In this document: positions 25,836-34,450 of the stretch, in pieces | Numbering within the stretch: position 1 is the stretch's first letter | Layout of the letters: each line of letters begins with the position of its first letter | Assembly (NCBI RefSeq): GCF_029338515.1 | Contig: NZ_CP119988.1 | Coordinates: forward strand, 1,674,001 to 1,738,000 | DNA length: 64,000 nt | DNA from: Haloglomus litoreum | Lineage (GTDB): Archaea > Halobacteriota > Halobacteria > Halobacteriales > Haloarculaceae | Direction: 5' to 3' | The notes under the pieces: model-generated | Database searches by the model: none | Seen by the model: only the letters and a program-made list of their open reading frames with translations | Told to the model about the DNA's origin: nothing | Position numbers and translations under genes: made by a program

Positions 25836-26732
25836 GTGAGCGACGAGGGAGATGACGACTGGTTCGAGGGCGGCCTCGACGAGGACGCCTCCTTCGACGA
25901 GGGCGGCGCCCCGGATGCCGGCGGGATGGGTGGGGGCCCACCCGGAGAGGAGGGCGAGGAGCTGTTCGAGGAGGACTTCGCCTCGGCCTTCGAGGGAGGT
26001 GGCTCCTCCTCGGGTTTCGACGAGGAGTTCGAATCCAACCTCCCTCGCGTGGACCTCGGCATCACCGGCCTGGACGAGATGATCCAGGGCGGCGTCCCCG
26101 AGCGGTCGCTCCTGGTCGTCATCGGGTCGGCCGGGACCGGGAAGACGACGTTCGGCCTCCAGTTCCTCCAGAAGGGACTCGAGGAGGGCGAACGCACCGT
26201 CTACATCACGCTGGAGGAGTCCCGCGAGGCCATCGTCGAGGCCGCCACGGAGAAGGGCTGGCCCTTCGACGAGTACCTCGAGGACGACCAGCTCGCCATC
26301 ATCGACCTCGACCCGGTCGAGATGGCCAACTCGCTGGCCTCCATCCGGAGCGACCTGCCCCGGCTCATCGACGACTTCGACGCCGAACGGCTGGTGCTGG
26401 ACTCCGTCTCCCTGCTGGAGATGATGTACGACAACCAGCCCGACCGCCGGACGGAGGTGTTCGACTTCACCAAGGCGCTCAAGAGCGCCGGCGTCACGAC
26501 GATGGTCACCTCCGAGGCCGACCAGGACAACCCCTACGCCTCCCGGCACGGCATCATCGAGTACCTCACCGACGGCGTGTTCGTCCTCCAGTACGTCCGC
26601 TCGGAGTTCCGCGAGACCCGCCTGGCCGTCGAGATCCAGAAGATCCGGAACGCCAACCACTCACGCGAGACCAAACCCTACGAGATCACGGGCGAGGGCA
26701 TCTCCGTCTATCAGCAGGCCAATATCTTTTAA
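25836..26732 (+). CDS. KaiC/GvpD-like single-domain ATPase
   Basis: A 298-residue protein with an acidic Gly-rich leader (about 1-65) and one RecA/KaiC domain. Walker A is intact (GSAGTGKTTF, about residue 97), and the KaiC-type LEES catalytic pair is seen in ITLEESREAI, followed by the Walker-B LVLDSVSLL. KaiC-like archaeal proteins are regulators that bind ATP and sometimes autophosphorylate. Initiation is at GTG 25836. It ends in a convergent gap holding repeat copy B. It contrasts with the degenerate HTR-like copy at 15511. Confidence 0.87.
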   Translation: MSDEGDDDWFEGGLDEDASFDEGGAPDAGGMGGGPPGEEGEELFEEDFASAFEGGGSSSGFDEEFESNLPRVDLGITGLDEMIQGGVPERSLLVVIGSAGTGKTTFGLQFLQKGLEEGERTVYITLEESREAIVEAATEKGWPFDEYLEDDQLAIIDLDPVEMANSLASIRSDLPRLIDDFDAERLVLDSVSLLEMMYDNQPDRRTEVFDFTKALKSAGVTTMVTSEADQDNPYASRHGIIEYLTDGVFVLQYVRSEFRETRLAVEIQKIRNANHSRETKPYEITGEGISVYQQANIF

Positions 26733-26785
26733 CGCGCACATTCTCCGGTTCGGATTCGGCGGCGAAGCCGAACCGCTCACCGAAA

Positions 26786-26863
26786 ACATCTGCACCAAAA
26801 AAGCCGCTCTCCGGCCCGCAGGGCCTCCGAGCGGTGAAACGCGCTCGCTGCGCTCGCGCGTAC
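26786..26863. repeat. Convergent-gap two-hairpin element, copy B
   Basis: Same layout as copy A: TCTGCACCAAAAAA, then GCCGCTC ... GAGCGG as a first stem, then GTGAAACGCGCTCGCTGCG and CTCGCGCGTAC. It lies between the convergent KaiC-like and thrB genes. The last 25 bases are nearly the same as copy C at 54686-54710. Confidence 0.7.
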
Positions 26864-26873
26864 GCAAGCTCGG

Positions 26874-26915
26874 TTATCTGTGTCACCGAGTGGCTTATCT
26901 GTGTCACCGAGTGGC
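26874..26915. repeat. Tandem direct repeat, two copies of a 21-base unit
   Basis: Two identical adjacent copies (26874-26894 and 26895-26915) each begin TTATCTGTGTCACC and end GAGTGGC. They lie between the two-hairpin element and thrB. The unit's meaning is unknown; it could be a duplicated binding site or a slippage product. Confidence 0.75.
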
Positions 26916-27043
26916 GCCCGCTGCTTGTGTCAAGGAGCGACGCCTGTTGCCCGTCCCACGGAGCGAGCCGACAATTCTGCTCAATAGTATGCTTCTTTGA
27001 TTTCAAAGAAGTACTTTGGGGGATTAATAGGGGTTTTCTAAGC

Positions 27044-27925
27044 TTATTTGTCGAATATCTCGGCTCCTCGGCCGACGAGCGTCTGGTAGGCCCGGGCCTC
27101 GGTGCCGCGGTCCTCGAAGGCGTCGAGCATCCCGTTGGCGACCGCACGGCGGTCGTCCGCGTCGCAGGCCGCGATGACGGTGGGGCCGGCACCGGAGATG
27201 GTGACGCCACAGGCACCGGCGGCCATCGCCGCGGTGCAGACCTCGTTGTAGCCGTCGATGAGTTCGGCGCGGGCCGGCGTGACGACCGAGTCGCTCATCC
27301 CGCGGCCGACGAGTTTCGGGTCGTCGCGGGCCATGCCGGCGGTGAGCGTGGCGGCGTTGGCGACCGTCTCGACCAGCTGGTCGACAGTGGCCGTCTCGGG
27401 CACGACACGGCGGGCGTCACGGGTCGAGACGACGATCTCCGGGAGGACCGCGACGAGCGGGATGTCGGCGTCGATGCCGGTGACGCCGTCCTCCCGGGCG
27501 ATGGTGAACCCGCCGATGATGGAGGGCGCGACGTTGTCGGCGTGGGCGGTGCCGGAGACGACCGCCTCCCCCTCGGCGGCGATGGGGACCAGCTCCTCGC
27601 GGGTGAGGCCCCGGTCGTAGAGCTCGTTGAGCGCGACGGCGGCAGCGGCGGCACTCGCGGCCGACGAGCCGAGCCCCGACGCCGGCCGGACGCCCTTGTC
27701 GATCTGGATGTGGGCCGGGGCGTCCAGCTCCTTCGCGACGGCGCCGACCGTGTTCTTCTCCGGGTCCTCCGGGATGTACTGCGAGCCGACGCCGGAGACG
27801 TCGATGGTGGTCCGGTCGGCCTTCTCCACACGGACGACGTCCGCCGGGCGCTCGAGGGCGACGCCGAACACGTCGAACCCGCTCCCGAGGTTCGCACTCG
27901 TGGCCGGCGCCCGGACGGTCAGCAT
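27044..27925 (-). CDS. thrB: Homoserine kinase
   Basis: A 293-residue GHMP kinase that phosphorylates homoserine in threonine synthesis. Signature segments are MLTVRAPATSANLGSGFDVF (N-terminal substrate loop), the GHMP ATP-binding motif PASGLGSSAASAAAAAVALN (about residue 90), GTAHADNVAPSIIGG and the C-terminal GACGVTISGAGPTVIA. Start ATG at 27925. It is divergent from the pilus-like operon; the 141-base gap would hold both promoters, with an AAACTTGG stretch near its own start. Confidence 0.95.
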   Translation of the reverse strand: MLTVRAPATSANLGSGFDVFGVALERPADVVRVEKADRTTIDVSGVGSQYIPEDPEKNTVGAVAKELDAPAHIQIDKGVRPASGLGSSAASAAAAAVALNELYDRGLTREELVPIAAEGEAVVSGTAHADNVAPSIIGGFTIAREDGVTGIDADIPLVAVLPEIVVSTRDARRVVPETATVDQLVETVANAATLTAGMARDDPKLVGRGMSDSVVTPARAELIDGYNEVCTAAMAAGACGVTISGAGPTVIAACDADDRRAVANGMLDAFEDRGTEARAYQTLVGRGAEIFDK

Positions 27926-28066
27926 GAGGCCGGATTGTGGACAGGTTCGCAAAAACTTGGCGACATGTCGGGTGCCCGCCGGTGTTCCGGCGGATGCGGG
28001 CACAGCGACCACCCCCTGCAGGTGGCGTGACGAAGGTTCAAGTACCGGAACGGGACCAACCACCCC

Positions 28067-28537
28067 GTGCTCGGAACACCTGCCGACGCCTGGTACGTCT
28101 GGCTCGGCCTGGCGACCGTCAGCCTCGCGCTCCTCGGGACGGCCACCAGTCTCCCGACCGCGGCGCCACCCGACCCGGCCCCCGCCGCCCGGACCGTCGA
28201 CGCGGTCGCCTCCGGCCCGTACGCGTCGACCGCAGAACACCCGCTCGACGCGGCCGCGGTCCGGATCGACCCGGCCGGTATCGCCCTCCGGACGGACGGT
28301 GGCGCCGTCCGCGAACCGTTCAGCTACGGACCCGTGACACCGGTGCCTCCGGACGCCGGTGACCTGCGCGCGGTCCTGACAGGTGGCCGACCAGCCCGCG
28401 CCTTCGAGACGCCGCAGGCGCTGGCCGACCGTGCGGCCCGTGCCCGACAGCACGCCCCCGAGTGGCGTGCTGCCCCCGATCAGTTGCTCGTCCGTCACGT
28501 CACGTGGGGGGATGTCGATGTCACGCTCGTCGGCTGA
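28067..28537 (+). CDS. Membrane-anchored protein, DUF7283-like, pilus-type operon
   Basis: A 156-residue protein from a GTG start. Residues about 8-29 form a hydrophobic span (VWLGLATVSLALLGTATS) and the rest appears extracytoplasmic, Ala/Pro-rich, with WGDVDVTLV at the end. It is first of four overlapping genes. From memory, families of this kind (numbered DUF7283-7289) lie in haloarchaeal loci that also encode a type IV pilus-like ATPase and its membrane platform, but here only this subset is visible. Function unknown. Confidence 0.65.
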   Translation: MLGTPADAWYVWLGLATVSLALLGTATSLPTAAPPDPAPAARTVDAVASGPYASTAEHPLDAAAVRIDPAGIALRTDGGAVREPFSYGPVTPVPPDAGDLRAVLTGGRPARAFETPQALADRAARARQHAPEWRAAPDQLLVRHVTWGDVDVTLVG

Positions 28538-28946
28538 CGGCCGGGCGCGCCCGTCGGCGGCCCCCGGCGAGCGTGGTCAGGTGGAGCCCCTGGCTGCGCT
28601 AGCTGCCATCCTCGCGGTGACGGCGGGCTTCGGACTCTACACCGGTGCGCTCCACGCGGCGGTGCCGACGCCGGCCGAGCCAGGCCTGGCGCCGACGGCC
28701 CTGGACGCCGTCGCCGGGGCGGCCAGCGACCCGACCGGCGTTGTCGACCCCGAACGCCTCTCCCCCGCACTCGCGGCTGGCCCGGACCGGAAGCTGGTGA
28801 ACGCGACCCTCGACGCTGGACGTCGGCGGTGGACAGTCGGCCCCCCGGTCCCGGACGACGCGAGGGACCGTGCGCGACGGCGGGTCGCGGTGGATACCGG
28901 CCCGAACCGGACTGCGGTCGGGACCCTCCGGGTGGTCGTATGGTGA
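28512..28946 (+). CDS. Pilin-like membrane protein, DUF7285-like
   Basis: A 144-residue protein. Start taken at ATG 28512 (28518 also possible); it overlaps the previous gene by 26 bases. After a short charged leader, GERGQVEPLAALAAILAVTAGFGLYTGAL (about residues 24-52) forms a hydrophobic helix entered through Arg-Gly-Gln, resembling the TadE/pilin-like anchor of haloarchaeal proteins, although the typical Glu+5 rule is not met. The rest is a soluble ectodomain with one N-glycosylation sequon (NAT). Second member of the operon. Confidence 0.65.
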   Translation: MSMSRSSADGRARPSAAPGERGQVEPLAALAAILAVTAGFGLYTGALHAAVPTPAEPGLAPTALDAVAGAASDPTGVVDPERLSPALAAGPDRKLVNATLDAGRRRWTVGPPVPDDARDRARRRVAVDTGPNRTAVGTLRVVVW

Positions 28947-29839
28947 GTCGGGCCGCCGGTCGGGGCCGCGACCGCGCGGTCAGTACGGTCGTCGACGTGA
29001 GCCTCTGCCTGCTGCTGGTATCGGCAGCCGTCGGCACGCTCGCGCTCCCGCACGACTCCCCAGCGGAGACGAGCCGCCGGCCCGCCCCGGCAGCGACGGT
29101 CGAGGCGCTCGCCACGGGGACTACCTCGGTGGCCTACGATCTCGACACCGCTGGACTGGACGGCGAGGCCGGGACGAACGCGGCGGGTGAACTCGCGCGG
29201 GTCGCTCACGGGAGCTATGCCGGCCTCCTCGCCGAGGCGGCGGTCGAGAACGCGAGCATCGACGGGCGAGCACTCTCCGGCGCAAGCGACGGGTTCGAGC
29301 GACGGATCCGTGTAGCTGTCCGGAACGTCACCCGCGCGACGGGCGGCCGGACCCGGATCAGAGCGACCTGGGTCCCGTACCCGGGGGCTCCGACCCGGGG
29401 CGTCGTCACTGCCGGGCCGCGGCCGCCACCGGAGGCGACCGTCGCGGCAGCAAGGATGACGGTCCCGAGTCGGTTCCCGACGTCCCGTGAGCGGGCTCGA
29501 CGCGCTGCACGCCGGAGCGGCTACCGGGGGGTGGCGCTCGTCCTCGCACGGGCCACCGTCGTCGGCTGGTTCCCACCGGACGACACACGGCTCGCGCTGC
29601 GGGGGGACTCCCCCGTCGACGCGCTGCTCGCGGAGCGCTACCGCCGGACGGCGAGCACCCTCGGGACGAGCGTCGCCGACCCAGTCGGCGCTGTCGAACC
29701 CCGCCGCGCGAACGCCCGACTGGTGGCGGCGCTCTCTCGACGCTTCGAGGCCGACCTCCGGTCACGATTCGACTCGCCGAACGCGGCTGCCGACGCGGTC
29801 CGGGTCGGCCAGGTCAGGGTGGTGGTGATGGCATGGTGA
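28940..29839 (+). CDS. Pilin-like membrane protein, DUF7284-like
   Basis: A 299-residue protein overlapping its neighbours by 7 bases at both ends (ATGGTGA). Near residue 10 it has RDRAVSTVVDVSLCLLLVSAAVGTLAL: the RAVSTV entry into a hydrophobic helix is typical of haloarchaeal prepilins, though with Asp rather than a Gly cleavage site. The ectodomain (about 30-299) has NAS and NVT sequons and is Ala/Arg-rich. Likely a secreted or anchored subunit. Named from memory, so the DUF number is provisional. Confidence 0.65.
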   Translation: MVSRAAGRGRDRAVSTVVDVSLCLLLVSAAVGTLALPHDSPAETSRRPAPAATVEALATGTTSVAYDLDTAGLDGEAGTNAAGELARVAHGSYAGLLAEAAVENASIDGRALSGASDGFERRIRVAVRNVTRATGGRTRIRATWVPYPGAPTRGVVTAGPRPPPEATVAAARMTVPSRFPTSRERARRAARRSGYRGVALVLARATVVGWFPPDDTRLALRGDSPVDALLAERYRRTASTLGTSVADPVGAVEPRRANARLVAALSRRFEADLRSRFDSPNAAADAVRVGQVRVVVMAW

Positions 29840-32800
29840 GGTCACTCGGCGAGAGCGACCGTGCCCGGGTCCCGTTCGCCCTGGTCGGAGTCGTCCTCCT
29901 CGTGACGAGCACGGCGTTCCACGCGTCGCTGGGCGCGGCACCGGCGGTTCGGGAGCCAGCCACGGAGGCCGCGCTCGAGCGGGCAGGTGCCGGCGTGGTC
30001 CCGGCGCTACGGGCAGCCGTCCGGCGGGCGGCCCGCACGGCCGCGGCCGACCCGGTCGTGACCCCGGCCAACACCACGGTCGGCCGGGCGCTGAACGACT
30101 CCCGTCCCTTCCGTGACGCGCTCAGGCTCCGCATCTACCTGGCAGCCAGTGACGAACTGGCCACCGTCCGGGCGCAGGAATCGTCCGTCGTGGCGAGCGC
30201 CGGCCTGCCGGCCGTGGACGACGACCGGACGGCCACCGTCCGTCGTGCCATCGAACGGATCCGTGTCCGGCGCGCGGGACCGGACGGGACACGACTCCGC
30301 GTCCACGTTCGGAACGTCTCCCTCCGTGCTGCCCGCCACGGACGGGTACTGACGCGGAAGTCGCTTCAGGTGAACCTGACCGTCGGCTCACCGGTACTCG
30401 CGCTCCACGACCGGACGGTCGCCTACGAACGGCGACTGGATGCAGCCACGCTCTCGCCCCGGAGCGCCGGCGCCCGACTCACCGTCGGCACCTACCTCGT
30501 CGCCACCGGGCGTGGGACGGCACAGTGGGCCGGCGCTCCGATCGCCAACGTCCTGGGGAACCGGCACCTGGCGCTCGCGACGGACGCCGCCGTCTACGAC
30601 GCACAGGCCCGCACCTTCGGCACGATGGACCCGGAGTGGGCCGACGGACTCGCCACCACGGCAGCGCGAGCACTGGGCAAGGATGCCGTCGCTTCGGGCT
30701 CCGAGGAGATCAAACGGGGGCGGTCGGCTACCGGGGCCCGGGCTCTGGGTGCGCTGGAACGGTTCCTGCTCCGGGGCGCGTCGCGGGGCTCCGAGTCAGC
30801 CGGTCCCTTCGAGACGGAGCAGGTGACCGTCCGTGTCGGCCGGAGCGGGGACGGAGCACTCGCCGCGATGCTCCGACGACCGGCCCGCGGTTCACCGAAC
30901 CTCACGCGTGTACTGCGGGAGTCCTACACCGTCCACGCTCGACTCGCGACCCGGACACGTCGGCTCGGGAGCAGCGAGTCCGGACGCCGCCGGCCCGCGG
31001 GAGGAGGGGACTGGCGGCTCGTGGGGCGGGAGCGGCGAGTCGAGCGGGTATCCCGGAACATCACCGTCGGAGGGAGCAGCGCCGCCCCGCCACGCGTTCC
31101 CGGCGACTGGCACCGCCTGACCGGGGGGCGGCGACGTGTCAGGGAGCGAGCGACGGTGGTCCGTCACTGGCGAGACGGGAACCGGACACGTGTCACTCGC
31201 CAGCACACCACGACACGGTACCGGGTAGCCGTCGCGGTGTTCGGTGACCACGGAACCCGCAACGACGATACCCCGGAACGCGCCGTCCACCCGGTCCACG
31301 ACCCCGGCGGGGCACTCGTCGGTCCGAACCTCGCCGACGTACCGGCGCGCGCGACGGAGCAGCTGGTGGCCGATCGGGGCGGGTACGGACGGCTCGCCGA
31401 ACGCGCGGTCGCCGGAACGGTCGACACGACCCCCGTATCGGTCGAGGGCCAGCGTCCACCGCGTCTGAGCCGATGGGTGGAGAGCGACCTGCGCGCCCTG
31501 CACCGACGCGTGCGCAACGTCTCCGTCCGCACCTCGCGCCGCGACCTGGGAACGCTCGACGCGACGGTCGCTGCGGACCTCGCGGCCACCCTGCGACACC
31601 GGCGGTGGTCCCTCCTCGACGCGCCAGCGACGTACGACGGGGCGAGTGACCGGGCGCGCGTGGCCGCGAGGGCGGCCTATCTCGACCGTGTCCTCGCCCG
31701 GCTGGAGGGGCGGGCCGACCGTCGCGAGCGTGCCCGGGACGGCCTGAACCGCTCGCTCGTGTCCCGTGGACTCCCATCGCTCGGCCGCATCGAGCGGCTC
31801 CGCGCGGTCGCGGAGAACGCGAGCACGGCGCGGCGTGGCGAGGGGCAGCGGCGCTCGCGAGGCGTCGGGTTCGTCCCGGATGCGACCCCGAGCCGGCTGT
31901 CGCTGACCGACATCTCCCGGAGCGAGGTCGGCCTCCGGGGGAGTGGAACCGTCCGGCCCCTGGCCGCACGGAACCTGAACGTCTTCACGCTCCCGGCCGG
32001 CGACATCGCGTCGTTCGTCCGCAGCGACGGCCCGGACCACGTCCCACTGCGGACGGCCGCCCGGACACTGCGCGCCGCCGGAGGTGGTGGGAACGAGACC
32101 ACCGCGCAGAACGCCTCGCTGGTCGACGCCCGGAGCCACCTCCGGCGGGCCGTCGTCGCCTCGAACCGGGCACTCCGGGCGCGGATCCGGGCACGCCTCC
32201 GTCGGGAGGGAGTAGAGGGGGTGACCGAACGACGAGAGCTGGTCTCCGCCGGTCTGGATCCATGGGACGACCCGGCCGGGCGGGCACTGGCGCTGGCCAA
32301 CGGCTCCGCGGCGGAGGCCGTCGCCCGTGCTGCTGTCGAGCGAGGGGCACTCTCCGGGCGCAGGGCCACGAGCGACCGGCTCGAACTCCTCCTCCGGGAC
32401 GAGCTCCGTCGAGCGCTGGACGGCCCAGCGGCACAGGTCCCACGCCGACCGACCCAGCGGACCGGACGGCTGGCACGCGACCTTCTCGACGCGGCGGTCA
32501 CCGAGGCGGTGAAGACCGGTGTCGATCGCGCGGGGACGGCGGCGAGGGACCGCCTCTACGACGCCGGCACCCGGACGGTCCCTGCGGGCCTCCCGGTCCT
32601 GCCGCCGGTGCAGCCGTGGTACGCGACCGTCAACGTCTGGGACGTCCACGTGCGGGGCACACATCCGTCCCTGGTGGTCAGAGCCCGTGGGCACGGTGTT
32701 CCGGGACCACCGCTCGCGTACGAGCGCGACGGTCGCCCGGTCCGGCTCCACGTGGACGACGACGGTGACGCCGAACGGCTGGGCCGAGCGACACGCGTCA

Positions 32801-32931
32801 CGTTCGACATCGAGACCGCGGTGCTCGTGGTGGTCCCGCCGGGCGGCCGGGGCGTGGGAGATACCGACGGGAACGGCGACGAGCGGACGGGCTGGCCGAC
32901 GCCGGAGCCGTGGTCCGGCCCGGCGCCGTAG
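29833..32931 (+). CDS. Giant Arg-rich envelope protein, DUF7286-like
   Basis: A 1032-residue protein with one N-terminal hydrophobic span (residues about 12-30: VPFALVGVVLLVTSTAF) and a long ectodomain. The ectodomain has many N-glycosylation sequons (NTT, NDS, NVS, NLT, NIT, NRT, NAS, NET, NGS), no evident Cys and a high Arg content. This is unusual in a haloarchaeon, whose secreted proteins are normally Asp/Glu-dominated. Coupled to the previous gene by ATGGTGA. No catalytic motif is visible. The operon context implies a structural role in a surface appendage or its assembly. Function is inference. Confidence 0.7.
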   Translation: MVRSLGESDRARVPFALVGVVLLVTSTAFHASLGAAPAVREPATEAALERAGAGVVPALRAAVRRAARTAAADPVVTPANTTVGRALNDSRPFRDALRLRIYLAASDELATVRAQESSVVASAGLPAVDDDRTATVRRAIERIRVRRAGPDGTRLRVHVRNVSLRAARHGRVLTRKSLQVNLTVGSPVLALHDRTVAYERRLDAATLSPRSAGARLTVGTYLVATGRGTAQWAGAPIANVLGNRHLALATDAAVYDAQARTFGTMDPEWADGLATTAARALGKDAVASGSEEIKRGRSATGARALGALERFLLRGASRGSESAGPFETEQVTVRVGRSGDGALAAMLRRPARGSPNLTRVLRESYTVHARLATRTRRLGSSESGRRRPAGGGDWRLVGRERRVERVSRNITVGGSSAAPPRVPGDWHRLTGGRRRVRERATVVRHWRDGNRTRVTRQHTTTRYRVAVAVFGDHGTRNDDTPERAVHPVHDPGGALVGPNLADVPARATEQLVADRGGYGRLAERAVAGTVDTTPVSVEGQRPPRLSRWVESDLRALHRRVRNVSVRTSRRDLGTLDATVAADLAATLRHRRWSLLDAPATYDGASDRARVAARAAYLDRVLARLEGRADRRERARDGLNRSLVSRGLPSLGRIERLRAVAENASTARRGEGQRRSRGVGFVPDATPSRLSLTDISRSEVGLRGSGTVRPLAARNLNVFTLPAGDIASFVRSDGPDHVPLRTAARTLRAAGGGGNETTAQNASLVDARSHLRRAVVASNRALRARIRARLRREGVEGVTERRELVSAGLDPWDDPAGRALALANGSAAEAVARAAVERGALSGRRATSDRLELLLRDELRRALDGPAAQVPRRPTQRTGRLARDLLDAAVTEAVKTGVDRAGTAARDRLYDAGTRTVPAGLPVLPPVQPWYATVNVWDVHVRGTHPSLVVRARGHGVPGPPLAYERDGRPVRLHVDDDGDAERLGRATRVTFDIETAVLVVVPPGGRGVGDTDGNGDERTGWPTPEPWSGPAP

Positions 32932-33028
32932 ATGTCCGGCGCCGCCGCGGCGCGTCGGGGGCGCCACAGGCGCCCGGGGACGGGCCGTGACCCGGCCGCA
33001 CTTATCCCCCCGTGCCGTATGCGCCGGC

Positions 33029-33460
33029 ATGTTCCACGAGATCGTCGCTGACCCGGGCGAACTGGGGCCAGACGAACTGTACGAGCGGTACGAGTCGGAA
33101 CTGATCGCGGTCGTGGATGCCCACGGTATCGAGCGGGCAGCCGCGGAGAGCGGCGTCGACGAGGCGACGATCCGCGCGCTCGTCGATGGAGAGTCACCGG
33201 ACCTCGACCACACGGAAGCCACGGCCCTGCTCGCACTCGACGGCGACGTGGATGTGGACGCGGAGACGGCCGCCGAACTCGACCGGGACGCGCTGCTCAT
33301 TGGCATGACCAACGCGGTCCTGGACGTGGAGGCGCTGGCCGCGGAGGCCGACGGGGCCATGGAGGCCCGGGAGATCCAGTCGAAGGTCGAGGGGCGTTTC
33401 CCGATGACGCTCCGCGAGTTCGCGCTGCTCCACGCGACCATCCAGGAGCGGAGCCCCTGA
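33029..33460 (+). CDS. DUF5791-like haloarchaeal protein
   Basis: A 143-residue protein starting MFHEIVADPGELGPDELYERY with a helix-rich pattern: VVDAHGIERAAAESGVDEATIRALVDGESPDLDHTEAT, which looks like a small HTH-like or degenerate regulatory fold. The C-terminal REIQSKVEGRFPMTLREFALLH is compact. I recall it as DUF5791, with no known function. A CTTATC box lies 28 bases before the ATG, suggesting a leaderless mRNA. The SDR gene starts one base after its stop. Confidence 0.7.
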   Translation: MFHEIVADPGELGPDELYERYESELIAVVDAHGIERAAAESGVDEATIRALVDGESPDLDHTEATALLALDGDVDVDAETAAELDRDALLIGMTNAVLDVEALAAEADGAMEAREIQSKVEGRFPMTLREFALLHATIQERSP

Positions 33461-33461
33461 C

Positions 33462-34346
33462 GTGCGCGTCTGCATCCTCGGCTGTGGGTACGTCGGGCTC
33501 GAACTCGCCCGCCAGCTCCAGCCGACACACGAGGTCGTCGGCGTCCGGCGCTCGGCCGACGGGGCGACGGCCGTCGAGGCCACCGGAGCGACCGCCGTCC
33601 GGGCCGACGTGACCGACACCGACGACCTCGCCGCGGTACCGGACGCCGACGCGCTGGTGTTCGCCGCGAGCTCGGGCGGTCGCGGGGCCGACGCGGCCCG
33701 CGAGGTCTACGTCGACGGACTCCGGACCGCCATCGAGGCGTTCGGCGCGCGCGACGATCCGCCGGAGCAGCTCGTCTACACCTCCAGCACGGGGGTCTAC
33801 GGCGACCATGACGGCGGCTGGGTGGACGAGACGACGCCGCTCGACCCGACCACGGAGAAGACGCGGGTGCTCGCCGAGGCCGAGCGCGTCGCACGCGAGG
33901 TCGCACCCGAGTACGGCCTCACGGGCCGCGTCGCGCGGTTCGCGGGGCTGTACGGACCGGGCCGCTACCGACTGGAGCGCTACATCCGGGGACCGGTGAC
34001 CGCCGGCTACCTGAACATGATCCACCGGGACGACGCCGCCGGCGTCGTCCGGTTCATGCTGGAGGGAGCGGACGAGGAACTGCTGCTGGCCGTCGACGAC
34101 GAGCCGGTCGAGAAGCACTCGTTCGCCGACTGGCTGGCCGACGAGTGCGGTGTCGAGCGGCCAGCGAAGCGGAGCAAGGCCGAGCGGCTGGACGACCCGG
34201 ACCTGTCGGAGGCGGGACGGCGGCGCATCCTGACGAGCAAGCGCTGCTCGAACGACCGGCTCCGGGAACTGGGCTACGAGTTCCGGTTCCCGACCTACCG
34301 CGAGGGCTACCGCGCAGCCATCGAATCGTACCGGAACGCGTCGTAA
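33462..34346 (+). CDS. NAD(P)-dependent epimerase/dehydratase (SDR family)
   Basis: A 294-residue extended SDR starting at GTG 33462. The dinucleotide motif is GCGYVGLELA (residues about 7-16), followed by VYTSSTGVYGDHDGG with the active-site Ser and Tyr region; the expected YxxxK is replaced by EKTRVLAEAE. The C-terminal LNMIHRDDAAGVV and the last third, typical of YeeZ/UDP-sugar-like SDRs, complete the fold. Close to the UDP-glucose-4-epimerase-like group; substrate unknown. It follows the DUF5791-like gene with a one-base gap, so they form an operon. Confidence 0.82.
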   Translation: MRVCILGCGYVGLELARQLQPTHEVVGVRRSADGATAVEATGATAVRADVTDTDDLAAVPDADALVFAASSGGRGADAAREVYVDGLRTAIEAFGARDDPPEQLVYTSSTGVYGDHDGGWVDETTPLDPTTEKTRVLAEAERVAREVAPEYGLTGRVARFAGLYGPGRYRLERYIRGPVTAGYLNMIHRDDAAGVVRFMLEGADEELLLAVDDEPVEKHSFADWLADECGVERPAKRSKAERLDDPDLSEAGRRRILTSKRCSNDRLRELGYEFRFPTYREGYRAAIESYRNAS

Positions 34347-34450
34347 AATTCTGGATACGGAAGTTCTGCGGAGCAGAATCGCACGGTCGAAAGGTGTGTT
34401 TCAGGTGGAGGGGAAGCTTCTTCCCCCCGGGCAATCAAGCGGCACGGGAG

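Larger units (their letters stand above)
26733..27043. other. 311-base convergent intergenic region with repeat elements
   Basis: No gene. It begins with an ATCTTTTAACG stretch at the KaiC-like stop, an inverted repeat (GGTTCGG ... CCGAACC, about 26750-26775), the two-hairpin element copy B (26786-26863), a tandem 21-base repeat (26874-26915) and an AT-rich end, TTGATTTCAAAGAAG, next to thrB. Confidence 0.7.

Noticed and set aside
27919-28498. N-terminal extension of homoserine kinase
   Set aside because: The family begins at MLTVRAP (27925). The upstream sequence overlaps the divergent promoter and pilus-like operon and has no similarity.
30892-33906. A long minus-strand open frame opposite the giant envelope protein
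   Set aside because: Arg/Ser/Pro low-complexity shadow; the plus-strand frame has signal helix, sequons and coupled starts.
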